Positions 23,247 through 34,939 of a DNA stretch of 64,000 nt are shown piece after piece; position 1 is the stretch's first letter, and every line of letters begins with the position of its first letter. Source of the stretch: Tubiluchus corallicola (Eukaryota > Priapulida > Priapulimorpha > Priapulimorphida > Tubiluchidae); contig JAQGDQ010000697.1 in NCBI GenBank assembly GCA_030141605.1, positions 46,850 to 110,849 of the forward strand. Reading direction: 5' to 3'. Made by a program: the position numbers and the translations under genes. The notes below the pieces were generated by a model. That model had not been told where the DNA came from. It did not search any database and saw nothing but the letters and a program-made list of their open reading frames with translations.

Positions 23247-25744
23247 GTCAGAATTTATGCTTAAACTAAAATGTATGTGATTTTAAAACTTTTGTGTATT
23301 GTGTAAATATTTTTATCATTGTATGGAAATAGTTGCCCTGAGTCTGTACAAAATAGGCCTATCTTACCTTAGTCAGTTTAAGTCTGAGGTTAAATTATAA
23401 TAAGATATAGTTGCAGTTTCTTCCATCAATGTCCAGCCAAACAAAATTTATTAACTTGTTTGTAGCTGTTGTTGTACTCTCTAAATTTTTGTTTACAGTA
23501 AATTTAGTTTCTGAACTTATGTGCACATTTCAAAGTAGATTAAATTTAATGAATTTTAGTTTTATTACATGTGTATTTTGATGGAACATTTTAATGTGAT
23601 TTTATGTTTTTGAATCATGATTATGAGAATTCGGTGCAAAGATCATCATTTTAACGATGGCTGTTAGAGGATGAACAGTGATGAACTAAAGTGTTGTTTT
23701 ATAGTTGTGCAGAAAATTAATACCTGAAAGAAAATTTTCTACTGCGTATGCTACCTACACGTAGCTAAAACAATAACATATATATCTAAGATTTTTTCAC
23801 TGAGCAACGAATGTTACTTTCATTACTTTGACAAAGGTTTACGACACACCCTCATGTGCTTCTAAACGAACTAAGATCATGTCACACAAAATAAATGAGA
23901 AATTACTTAAATGGTAGCGGTTTCGACAGTAAAGCAGCATAACATGTTCGTCCTCTTTGTACACGGTTTTTTGTTTATAAAGTGACATTTGAAGCAAGGT
24001 GGCAGTAGTGCTGCACAAAGTTGATAATCTTTACTATGCGATGGCCTCTTCAGTTGTTTAACTATTAATTAGTTTTTGCAAATTTACTGCGAGTTGTTGA
24101 CACATTTCAGTCGATGATTGCAGAGACCTACGCGAACAGAACAAGATCTTCCAAGGTTAGTGCACTGAAATGCTGAAGCATCTTTGGTACGATTCTTTCT
24201 TCTTTGACGCTTCTCTTCCCATAGTAGCTGAAGCCTATCTTCATTGTGCTTCACCACATCAAACAATGGCTTCCGCCAAGTTTCCCCGTCTGAAGTTGCT
24301 GCTTCCAGTTTTTGGCAATTACGTACAATGAACGAGAGTAAAGTTTTATTTAGTATGACTTAAGACATCTGATATGGTGGTTCCATTGATAGGCTTCCTT
24401 GTTTCGGTTTAGTTACTGTTACTTTCTACAATCATTACAGTTTTAATTAGACAAAATCAGACAATTAAAAAAATTAGTTCTCATTATCTATTTAGCTGTT
24501 TTTTATTTATTCATTTGTGTCTGACTTACTAGTAACAATTGTTCACATTTCTGACATGTGTCTGGAAAAGAATCGGAAATGTTTGTCTATGCACACATTC
24601 AATTTGGCCATAATAATGCGGTTCAATATTCCAACGAAGTGAACAAAAATGTAAAACCAAGCGTCAAAAATAATGGAATTGTAGTTTAAAAAGTTGAACA
24701 AACCTGGAAATATGTCTTTATATACAGTGTGTAGAAATCAGAGCTGATGGTATTGAAACTTTACAAATGCGGTGCTTTATTGAAACTATCATAAAATATT
24801 TTGAAATCTGGTGAGTAGGTTATAATGTAATTTTACATTTTGTTAATATAAGTCACCTTAGAGATAAGTATACATTTATCGCTTAGTTTAGAATACTATT
24901 ATTGTAGCATTAAGTTTTATTGAAACTGAAATACTATAAAACATTTTAAAATGTGGAGACTAAATTATAATTATAAATTTTTTATTTTTTTAAATGTAAA
25001 CATCCCTAAAGATAGGCATATTGTTTAACTCTCGGTTTAGAATATTGATATTGTGTGAGTCGTCACAATTAAAATGAAACTGAAATAACAGAACAGATGG
25101 CCCAGTTTATCCTGGTGATTTCCCACATTGCCTGGAGCAAAAAGTGAAAAAATAGCAGATGACAATTCGCCGTGCTTGTAAATTCGGATAATACGTCTTG
25201 CTTGACAACAGTTACGCGTGAGATACTTTCGAAAAATAATAATTAAGCTTCAGATGCCGACCATAAAATCGATGATCATGACTACGTGTTCAAAAGTTGT
25301 GACAAAATAAAAATTACTTTGTCAAGGTGGTCACTGGATGTGTTGTAGTGGCAATGAATGAAACAAACAGAAAATTTATTCCTGTTCATTAACTGAAATC
25401 AGGCTGTTTCCGAATTTCGGTGCATCCCTCCTATGTTTAGATTTCTAGTAACCAGAGAGCTCTGGGGTAGTTTTTTTGTTTTTAATTTGTGCCAAGACGT
25501 GACTGGAAATAATTTTGTTGATCCAATTCAAAAGTGCTCATATCAGTTGGAAGAATGTAAATTTGATTGTGTTTATCGCAAAAATTTACATTTTTTCTGT
25601 GTAGATTTAATACTATAAAAACAAGAAAACAGATTAGAATGTCGTGATAATTATTATGACAAAAGGATAGTATAAAAACTATAATGTTCACATCTCGATT
25701 AATATGCTTTTAGATCATTCCTGTAATAAAGTCGCATGTTACGT
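23247..25744. other. Intergenic between Ig genes B and C
   Basis: Homologous to the A-B spacer but with single-copy versions of its duplicated blocks. A stretch near 25215-25610 has no clear match in the A-B spacer. It contains an open frame (25433-25618, plus) of 61 residues with no recognised domain. Confidence 0.55.
24084..24330 (-). pseudogene. LINE ORF2 C-terminal relic (single copy)
   Basis: Homologue of the minus-strand relic at 13011-13419, here present once. It has the same KRQRRKNRTKD basic stretch and SCSVRVGLCNH Cys/His tail. Confidence 0.5.
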
Positions 25745-25862
25745 ATTGCAAGTATTGCGTGGCTGTGATGGCGGTCTTAGTATTTAATTATAATATTGTA
25801 ATCACAAGGTTTTTATTATTTTAGCAACCAAAACTTATTGAGATATTAGTTGAATATTCAAA
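25745..25862 (+). promoter_or_regulatory. Shared 5' flank of Ig gene C (shortened)
   Basis: Retains the ggcggtcttag word, the cacaaggttttt run and the acceptor-like ttattattttag ending at 25824, but lacks the gacctc-repeat part present upstream of A and B. The gene may therefore have lost part of its upstream control sequence. Confidence 0.35.
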
Positions 25863-28800
25863 ATGAGGTCATACCATACACTGCTGCATTTGATTGTTTT
25901 CCTGTTCATTAACTGTAAGTAAAAACAAAAAATTATTTCTTAATGTCAGAGATACTTTTACTCTATAGTAATGCAAAGAAAATCTAGTTACATTATTTAC
26001 CAGTTTCTCAGAAACATTGTATTTCAGTGCACAATTCCAAGTGATAATTTAAAACTCTAAACATTTGATTTGTTGCAATTATCATAATACTACATGGTTC
26101 CACATATTTTCGCTCCTCCCTGTAGTATTATGTGCAGTTACACATTACTTGAGAGGATAATTTAAATGCCAAATACCCATTTTGGAAAGCTTATTTTGTG
26201 TTAGCACACCACAAACAATTTCAGTAGAAGCAATTAAACTCAAACGTCGTCAACACTACACACAAACAACAAAAGGAGACAAACAACTGCAAATCATTCA
26301 TTCTACAACGGCACACACATACAAAATTACCACCAACAGAAAAAGGTCATCAGGTGAAATTCAGATTACTGTTCCTACTCACTATCTTCAACCTCCATTC
26401 AACTCAATGGATGAAATACAAGAACTATGCAGTTAAAATCAGCACCTAATCAATTATACCATTTTCCTCCTAAGCAAAATTACGTTGTTGGAAAGTTTGT
26501 GTAAAACTCTGCTCATGGTAACAGTTGCTCTTTGTTGATGCAACGCCTGTTAAACTCTCATTCTAATTTATCTTTTTTTCAATTTCTTTTTATTAAATTC
26601 CTTATGTATGTAAAGCTTCTCATATTTTTACCAAAACCTTGTGAAAGTTTTAAAGTTTAATTGTGTTTCATTAACTATGAAAATAAAATTAATTGCTACT
26701 AATACTATGCAATTATTAAGTTTAATTACTATTTTAGACATACATAGTTCACTGCAGATAGTGGTCATATGCTTGCTACTGCAGCAGAGAATGTGAACCG
26801 ACAAAGTAATGCTGTCACACTGTACACATGTTACTTATATGTACAATTTATATGACATACCTGTTTACATTTATATATATTGTACTGCAGGGCTGTGATG
26901 AAATAGTGTAATGCTGGCAGGGGAATACAGCAGACTTCTCAGGTGTGCGTGTGAACGTGGCTTTAACTAGCACCTAGACTCTTATTCTGACCTTGTGTTA
27001 GTGGGAGCCACTAGTCACGTGCACACCTGAGCTTATAAAAAGGGAAGGTCTGCTGTAGATCCTTGTCAGTGGTCGTCTCATCTCAGCTCTGTTCACACTT
27101 CAGGCTTTGCTCTATTCGGTAACCTTTTTGGAATATTTTTTTTTGGTAATAAATTGTCATTTTTATTTTATTGTTCATTTTGGTTTTTGGTTTTGGCATC
27201 GACCTACTTGAGACATACCGCACGGTGTAGGTCGCGGTGCCATCCGTTCTGCCTCCATTAAAAGTGGAGAGCAGTCCATTATATATATTATGTATGCATA
27301 ATCATATATCTGTATATGCTCACTTGGTTATAATATTCTATTTTTCAATTCAGTTGATTCATTACACATATTAGTCGTAGCAGCAAAATCTAAATTTCTT
27401 ATATTTAAATTTGTATTTTTTACAGATGTACGAAGTGAATTACAATATTTTGAACAAGAACCTGAAGATGTTGCTACTCTTCCTGGAGAAAACGTTGTGG
27501 TACAGTTTGTAGTAAAAAGCGAGGTTCCACTAGGATATCAGTTTTTTTGGTTGCTTAACGACCAGATCATTGATGCAAACGTGGATGATAACTATACTTT
27601 TATTAACAGTAATCCTTATAACACTAGAAACTGGAGTATAAAGATTAAAGATGTAAACTTAGATCAACGTGATGGTTCCTATAACTGCCGAGTGAATGTT
27701 TTTGGTGAAGGAGGAGGAACTGATGAGTCAAACAAAGGAAATGTAACTGTTGTTGGTGAGTCAGTATTTTTAATTACCACTTTTCAATTTTTTAAATAAA
27801 TCAGTAATTATACAAGTTGACATTAATCTGTACAATATGATGTATTGTAATTACATTTACATTTACATATGATATGTTCAGATTTGATTTCCGCATATTA
27901 GATAATAAGAGTTTGTAAGTTTTACAGAAGGAAGTTAAAGTATGAATTGTCACAGTTTTGTAACACAACACCTGCTGTGATGCATCTACAGTTGATGATG
28001 ATATAGAATCAGCTTTTGCATTCTCGTTTGTATTGTTCATTAGTACTATTTTCCAAAAAGTTTTAATTTTTAAAGTAGATGCTTCAATTGTTAGTTTTTG
28101 TCTTTATCAATTTTTGTTGTAAAATTTAAGATGTGAGTAAAGTTTAGAGGTTCATTAACCTGGAAAATGAAATTTATTACTAGTTTAGACAAACGTAATT
28201 CCACTGCGTTAGCGACAGCATGCCTACTAGTAGTAAATGCTGACAAGACAATGCTGTCACACTGTATATGTGGGTCACTTATGTGTACAAGTTGCAGAAG
28301 TTGAGATAAAGTATGAAATGTCATAGAGAGTAGTGACACAATAGGTGCCCTGATGCATATTATTTTTTATTTACCATCTATCACACATTATATGATTTGA
28401 TAATAAAGATTAGTCCAAGGCCAAGAGTAGAAATGACCAGTTTTTACCCATATAGTGTAAGAAACAGTGACAGCGGTAAACAACTCTGCAGTAGTATTGA
28501 GTCAATGGAAAGCTGCCATTATTATGGAGCAGGTCCTGAGTGCTCTTCATTGGCGTTCAGTCCTTATCTATTTAGACAACATCATAGTCTATGGCTGAAC
28601 TTTTGAGAGTACCTCTCCCTCTTCCAGGAAGCCTTCGTGCACCTAGAAAAAGCTGAGCTTAAATTAAATGTTAAAAAATGTCTTCTCACACAGAAAGAAG
28701 TTACTTACCTTTATTACATTGTTTCTTCTGATAGTGTCAAGACTGATCTTACTAAAACTGAAGCAGTTTATAATTGGCCCCAACATCAAAACTTGCAGCA

Positions 28801-31800
28801 ACTTTTGCAGACTGTGTACTTACTAGAGGCGCTTTTTTACATTGCATCACTTCACATCACTTTACATCGCATCACTTCACATCACATCACATCACATTCC
28901 ATCACTTCATATCACTTCACATCACTTTACATCACATCACATTACATTGCATCATATTATATTACATAATATTATTTAGTACCAGCCAAGTATTTTCACT
29001 ACTAGTTCTGCTTCCCTTCTCATTGTCTTTGTGTCTACTCTAGAAACTCTTTAGCCATTGCTCATGAGACTAGACCTGAAACAAGATTACACTGTGATTA
29101 TTCAGCTATTTTGCTTTTCTCTGGACGCCTTTTTCTTTTCTTTTTGTATTTTTTTCTTTATTTATCCTAATTCATATTTTAGCAAGGGGTATTTGATTTA
29201 GTTTTCATTATTTATTCACTTAATTGTTGCTTAATTAATTCTTTCATATCTGACTTAGTGTATATAATATAGTAACTGTTGTGTAGAAACGTTATCTCTG
29301 ACGTGTATCTAGGAAATATTTGGAAATTTTGTTTATGAACTAATTTAAAGTCGTAATTATAATAGTTCCAGCAAATATTAGAATGCTGCTGAATGATGTG
29401 CCACATGTGAAACCCTCGATTACAGTTGAAGTAGAAGACATCTCTAATCAGCTCAAATGTGAAGCCAAAGGCAACTGCAAAGTTCTGCCTACCATAAGTT
29501 GGTTTATTGGTAATATCTTTCTAATTATTATATACTTTAATGATCTATGTAACGTATTCTGTTTTGATATAAATTAATCATATAATATCATCATCATCAT
29601 CATCATCATCACCACCTGACTAAGTTACTGCTTACATCAACACACACTCCATGCCAGCTTTTGTCATATTCTTGTCACCAGCACCACCACTACTACAGTA
29701 GCCCGTACTTAAACTATATTAAAATATTTTTAAATAGATTATCGTTGACATAAAGGAAATATTGTGTATGTTAGGTGCATTAAATCAAAAACCTATGTAT
29801 ACGTCACCTATATATCATCAGGTTATAATTTATATTACATGCAGGTTCAGCTCCTGTCAACTCTCGTTCAGAAACTATGCTGGATCTAAAAACCAATTTT
29901 ACTCATGTTGTGAGCACAATGGATGATTATTCATTTAAACCTGAAGATAATGGAAAGCAGCTGACCTGTCAAGTTTTTATACATGACATTTTGTCAAAAC
30001 AGTTTATTAACAGGACACTAAATGTACAATGTAAGTTAAATTTTTATTAATCTATCTTACTGCTAGATGTAAGTAAAATTTTCAGACCGAGTGTCCATGT
30101 TACAACAACCACATTAGGAACACGTTTTAAACACTGTGTATTGAAGAAGTGTATGTAGCATGCTGCAAATGACCTTGATGGGTCTGTGTCTTTTAGAATG
30201 AAAAAGTGAAGTAAAATTGAACAATAAATAAAAGTAACATTAAAATCAAAATTATTGTTAACGATGTTACAAATCCACAATTTTTTAGTTTTGATGTCCA
30301 GGCTTTTCTTTTCTTCTTTGACTATCTTTCTCTTTACCCTCTCGCCCTGTATCTCTCCTTCTGTCTTGTCTTGCATTCCTGCTATATATTAGGAGATTCG
30401 TTTTTGATACAGATATTACATCAGTTACCGTGAAATTGCCTAATGGAGATGATACTAAGATTACAGTTGGCAGTGGCTTTGAGCTGATTTGTGATGCAAG
30501 TGGAAACCCAGAACCTTCTTATCAGTGGAGTGGTCCTAATTTGTCAAGTGGAAACACCGGCAAAAAAGTTACGAAGAAAAATGCGGAATTAGTTGATGGA
30601 GGGACATACACTTGTACAGCTAGGAATGTTGTTGGAGAGAGAAAAGGCAGCTTAACTATAAAAATTGTAAAGGAAGGTGACAAAGAAGAAAGTGGTGATA
30701 AAGAAAATGGTGGTGGGGGATCTGGAGATGGGGATAATGGTAAGTGCATTGATTAAGGACCTAAGAGAATTAACCTTGCAAAAACACAAAAATAGTTGTT
30801 AGTTATGTAATAGTTTTGTTTCTGTTACCGGAGTGTCGTACATTTTCATTTGCGATTGATAACTGAAAGTACTACTACCAATAATTAGACATGTGCTGAC
30901 ACCTACAATTAAGATTGTTCATTTTTGTAACTTAATTTAAGTTTAATGAAGAGTGATAGAGTGAGATTGAATTATTTTATATTAATTAATTATGCACATC
31001 ATGTGATTAATAAGCACAACAAATTGTTTAACATTAAGTCCATTCTTATAAAATGTTGTAATATTAAGCACATTTGTTATAATTAATGATCAATGACATC
31101 AGCTGCCCTTTTTCCTAGAATCAATGTTAACAGCTGCGTCAGGACAATGGCTTCCTAGAAAGAGCAATGACCAGCTGCACACAGTTCTTAGAAACTGTTA
31201 CAGGGCAATGCCTCACTGTGCTCATTTCCCTGTTTCCTGGAAACAGTTATGAACAGATGTGCTCATTTCCCTATTTCCTGGAAACAGTTATGACCAGATG
31301 TGCTCATTTCCCTACTTCCTGGATACAGTTATAACCAGATGTACTGATTTCCCTACTTCCTGGAAACAGTTATGACCAGATGTACTCATTTCCCTATTTC
31401 CTGGATACAGTTATGACCTAGTTATGACCAGATGTACTGATTTGCCTACTTCCTGGATACAGTTATGACCAGATGTACTGATTTCCCTACTTCCTGGATA
31501 CAGTTATAACCAGATGTACTGATTTCCCTACTTCCTGGAAACAGTTATGACCAGATGTACTCATTTCCCTATTTCCTGGATACAGTTATGACCTAGTTAT
31601 GACCAGATGTACTGATTTGCCTACTTCCTGGATACAGTTATGACCAGATGTACTGATTTCCCTACTTCCTGGATACAGTTATGACCAGATGTACTCATTT
31701 CCCTATTTCCTGGATACAGTTATGACCAGATATGCTTACTTTCTAGAAATAACCGAAATCACCTGCATCCACTTCTTGGCTTCGTTGACAGCTTTCCTTT

Positions 31801-32224
31801 CAGATTATAATTTTTCAAATTTTTTTAAACAAAGAGTGAACGAATTATGCAAAGTAATTCTAAGAATTTTTTGATAAATCATAAAAAATAAACAAATTAA
31901 TACTATGTTGATAATGCAAAGAATTAATTAGCTTCAATGTATATTGATTACTAATGGTGTACTGATCCTGGGACCTACATTTTAAGTTTATTGATTCTAG
32001 CCCTTTGCATTTGGGAGTTAAGAAGAATTAAATAGTTGAAAATTGAATGCCTAACATCATGATGAAAAACCAGCATAAGGCCTGTAGCTCCTACATCTAT
32101 GACTTTATTCACAAGCACTAATGTTCTTTATTTTGTTTCAGGACAAAATGGTTGCAATTTTCCGAGAGCGTTCTTGATTGGACACGTTGTTATTCTCACT
32201 GTTATTGTTCATTTTGTCAGATGA
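25863..32224 (+). CDS. Ig gene C: V-C2-I immunoglobulin-superfamily protein, V domain lacking the first Cys
   Basis: Six phase-1 exons: 25863-25914 (signal peptide MRSYHTLLHLIVFLF), 27426-27755 (V-like Ig), 29366-29509 + 29845-30030 (C2), 30413-30739 (I-set-like plus acidic Gly-rich linker) and 32142-32224 (tail, tga). The spliced length is 1122 nt, or 373 residues. The C2 and I domains are intact and almost identical to those of A and B. In the V domain the B-strand position that is Cys in the other copies (VQC, VHC, LTC) is Phe (VQFVVKS), while the Trp (FFWLLN) and the second Cys (RDGSYNC) remain. The intradomain disulphide of that domain therefore cannot form in the usual way. Intron 1 carries a candidate solo LTR. 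The open frame suggests either a tolerated change or a recent step towards loss. Confidence 0.75.
26182..26436 (+). other. Unassigned 84-codon open frame in intron 1 of Ig gene C
   Basis: The open frame shows a less AT-biased, protein-like composition (ITVPTHYLQPPFNSMDEIQ) and is preceded within it by an acceptor-like aatttcag. No homologous sequence is seen in genes A and B at this intron. It may be a fragment of a mobile element or a spurious frame; I do not recognise a family. Confidence 0.25.
26881..27278 (+). mobile_element. Candidate solo LTR, 398 bp
   Basis: The segment begins TGTACTGC and ends GCAGTCCA, imperfect inverted termini of the TG...CA type (7 of 8 match). It holds a TATA-like cttataaaaaggg at about 27032-27045 and an aataaa at about 27148, as in the U3-R of an LTR. 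The same 10-bp AT word, ttatatatat, lies immediately outside both ends; this is longer than a normal LTR target duplication, so part of it may be coincidence in AT-rich DNA. Genes A and B lack this sequence at the matching intron site. No internal retrotransposon sequence is present. Confidence 0.65.
28430..28835 (+). pseudogene. Ty3/gypsy RT relic (gene C)
   Basis: Third copy of the RT relic in a V-C2 intron. The words KTDLTKTEAV and YNWPQHQNL are again readable after the frame break. The catalytic motif is YLDN, and it is inactive. Confidence 0.7.
28838..28960. repeat. (ACATC)n-like repeat (gene C)
   Basis: Pentamer-type run following the gypsy relic, as in gene B. Confidence 0.85.
31215..31740. 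repeat. About 41-bp minisatellite in the last intron of Ig gene C
   Basis: The largest of these arrays. It includes a higher-order duplication: the unusual unit containing gacctagttatgacc occurs at about 31415 and again at about 31590, with the intervening units repeated. Confidence 0.85.
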
Positions 32225-33470
32225 GTCAGAATTTATGCTTAAACTAAAATGTCTGTGATTTTAAAACTTTTGTGTATTGTGTAAATATTTTTATCATGGT
32301 GTGGAAATAGTTGACCCATGTCTGTACAAAATAGGCCTATCTTACCTTAGTCAGTTTAAGTCTGAGGTTAAATTATAATAAGAGATATAGTTGTGGTTTC
32401 TTCCATCAATGTCCAGTCAAGCAAAATTTATTAACTTGTATGTAGCTGTTGTTGTGCTCTCTAAATTTTTGTTTACAGTAAATTTGGTTTCTGAACTTAT
32501 GTGCACATTTCAAAGTAAATTAAATTTAATGAATTTTAGTTTTATTACATGTGTATTTTGATGGAACATTTTAATGTGATTTTATGTTTTTGAATCATGA
32601 TTATGAGAATTGGGTGCAAATATCATCATTTTAATGATGGCTGTTACAGGATGAACAGTGATGAACCAAAGTAGTGTGTTACAGTTGTACAAAAAATTAA
32701 TATCTGAAAGAAAAGTTTCTACTGAGTTTGCTACCTACACGTAGCAAAAACAATAACATATATATCTAAGTTTTTTCCCCCCGAGTAACGAATATTACTT
32801 TTCTTACTTTGACAAAGGTTTACAACACGCCGTCATGCACTTCTAAACAAAGTAAAATCATGTCACACAAAATAAATGAGAAATTACTTAAATGGTAGCA
32901 TAACTTGTTCATCCTCTTTGTACACGGTTTTTTGTTTATAAAAAAAAAGAAATTTATATCTTTACGTCTCAAAACCTTTTTAAACAGCCCGGGAGGTGTC
33001 GACATTCGTGTAAGTTCATTTACACTAGCACCCATTCCATTAATTCTTGGCTGCAGCCTGTAAACTTTCTGTAAAATTTTTATGAAGTTTTGCACACATT
33101 ATTAATATGAATTGTTGTCAGCAATTTATTTACAATCAGATCAGTCATGTGATCACACTAACGTGTAATAATCACTTGTTTTTTAATAATATGGATCTTA
33201 TGAAAAGCTGATTCAGTAACTGCTTGTGGTGTGTTATTAAATGCGTTGTTAAAATGTTGTGTTCACGTTTGTCCTGTAATTATACATTTAGTTTAAACAT
33301 CATTTATGGGAGTATACAAACAGAATAAAAGTGTCTGATTTGTTTATATACAAAAATTGTTTATATACAAAAATACACAACGAAAAATATCCAAGCAATA
33401 AGCAATAAGCAATTATGGTGTGGGGGGCGGGGAATCGTGACCCTACAAGGGTTAAGCAAACATACTAACA
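32225..33470. other. 3' flank of Ig gene C and end of the tandem array
   Basis: Homology to the flanks of A and B continues to about 32940 (cggttttttgtttata), then stops. Copies A and B continue tgacatttgaagc, while copy C runs into a-rich unique sequence. This is the right-hand limit of the duplication in the window. The minus open frame at 32820-33095 spans the join; its unique part (RLQPRINGMGASVNE) is unassigned. Confidence 0.6.
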
Positions 33471-33485
33471 TTACATGAGTAAACA

Positions 33486-34340
33486 TAAAAACACTCCAAT
33501 TTACATTTCAAGAACAAGTCAAATCATTTCATCAAACTATTTACAATGGAGAAAAAAGTCAAAAACTCCAATTTACATTTCAAGAACAAGTCAAATCATT
33601 TCATCAAACTATTTACAATGGAGAAAAAAGTCAAAAACTCCAATTTACATTTCAAGAACAAGTCAAATCATTTCATCAAACTATTTACAATGGAGAAAAA
33701 AGTCAAAAACTCCAATTTACATTTCAAGAACAAGTCAAATCATTTCATCAAACAATTTACAATGGAGAAAAAAGTAAAAAACTCCAATTTACATTTCAAG
33801 AACAAGTCAAATCATTTCATCAAACAATTTACAATGGAGAAAAAAGTAAAAAACTCCAATTTACATTTCAAGAACAAGTCAAATCATTTCATCAAACTAT
33901 TTACAATGGAGAAAAAAGTCAAAAACTCCAATTTACATTTCAAGAACAAGTCAAATAATTTCATCAAACTATTTACAATGGAGAAAAAAGTCAAAAACTC
34001 CAATTTACATTTCAAGAACAAGTCAAATCATTTCATCAAACTATTTACAATGGAGAAAAAAGTAAAAAACTCCAATTTACATTTCAAGAACAAGTCAAAT
34101 CATTTCATCAAACTATTTACAATGGAGAAAAAAGTAAAAAACTCCAATTTACATTTCAAGAACAAGTCATATTATGAACACCAAACAATTTATTTACAAT
34201 GGAGAAAAAAGTAAAAAAACTCCAATTTACATTTCAAGAACAAGTCATATTATGAACACCAAACAATTTATTTACAATGGAGAAAAAAGTAAAAAAACTC
34301 CAATTTGCATTTCAAGAACAAGTCATATCATTTCATCAAC
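33486..34340. repeat. 72-bp minisatellite, about 12 units
   Basis: Units contain ctccaatttacatttc, aagaacaagtcaaatc and tttacaatggagaaa. As 72 is divisible by 3, a 24-residue periodic frame stays open (33546-34214). A second frame is open over part of the same array, which argues for repeat artefact rather than a protein. The last three units are altered (atgaacaccaaac inserted). Confidence 0.9.
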
Positions 34341-34939
34341 ATTTCATCAAACAATATTCAAAAAACTTCTGTATTTACATATTTACATAATTCTGTAGTT
34401 ATAGCAGTGGTTATACTAAGAGTTAAGCTGCTATATTATGTACTTATGAAGGCTCGGTAACTGGACCCATGGAGGACTCCGTATTTTTGTTATGATTACT
34501 ATTATGTTCATTAAAATATATGTAGAAAAAATGTTCAAAACGTTCCAAATATGTTCAACTGAACATTTCTTTGATGTTCAAAAATGCTCATTCTGACATT
34601 GCGAACAAGTTCAAGATTCAACTTCTCCTGTTATGAGCAAAAATATTCATTTTAATGTCAGCAAAAAGCTAACGCAGTTTCTCTTTGGAGGTTATAAGCA
34701 AAAATATTTACATCAATGTTGGCACGTTAAAAGCCAGTGCAAGGTGACCCAAATTTCTCTCCGGAAGCTTGGAGAATTACGTTTCAATTTGAACGTTAAT
34801 TGCTATTAGCAATTTAGAGCTTCAGCATCATCAGCGAATACATTACAGTTTCTCGGATTTTTTAATATAAAATATAAAAGTGCTTACATATTTAACATAA
34901 TATTTAAAGTTGATATTCAACACAAATTTTCTGCAATGC
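34341..34939. other. Intergenic, no gene seen
   Basis: AT-rich sequence with repeated short phrases (atgttcaaaa, gcaaaaatatt) but no clear tandem period or open frame of interest. Confidence 0.45.

Noticed and set aside
32820-33095. 91-codon minus open frame
   Set aside because: It crosses the end of the duplicated Ig-array homology, so it is unlikely to be one gene. The unique half remains unassigned.
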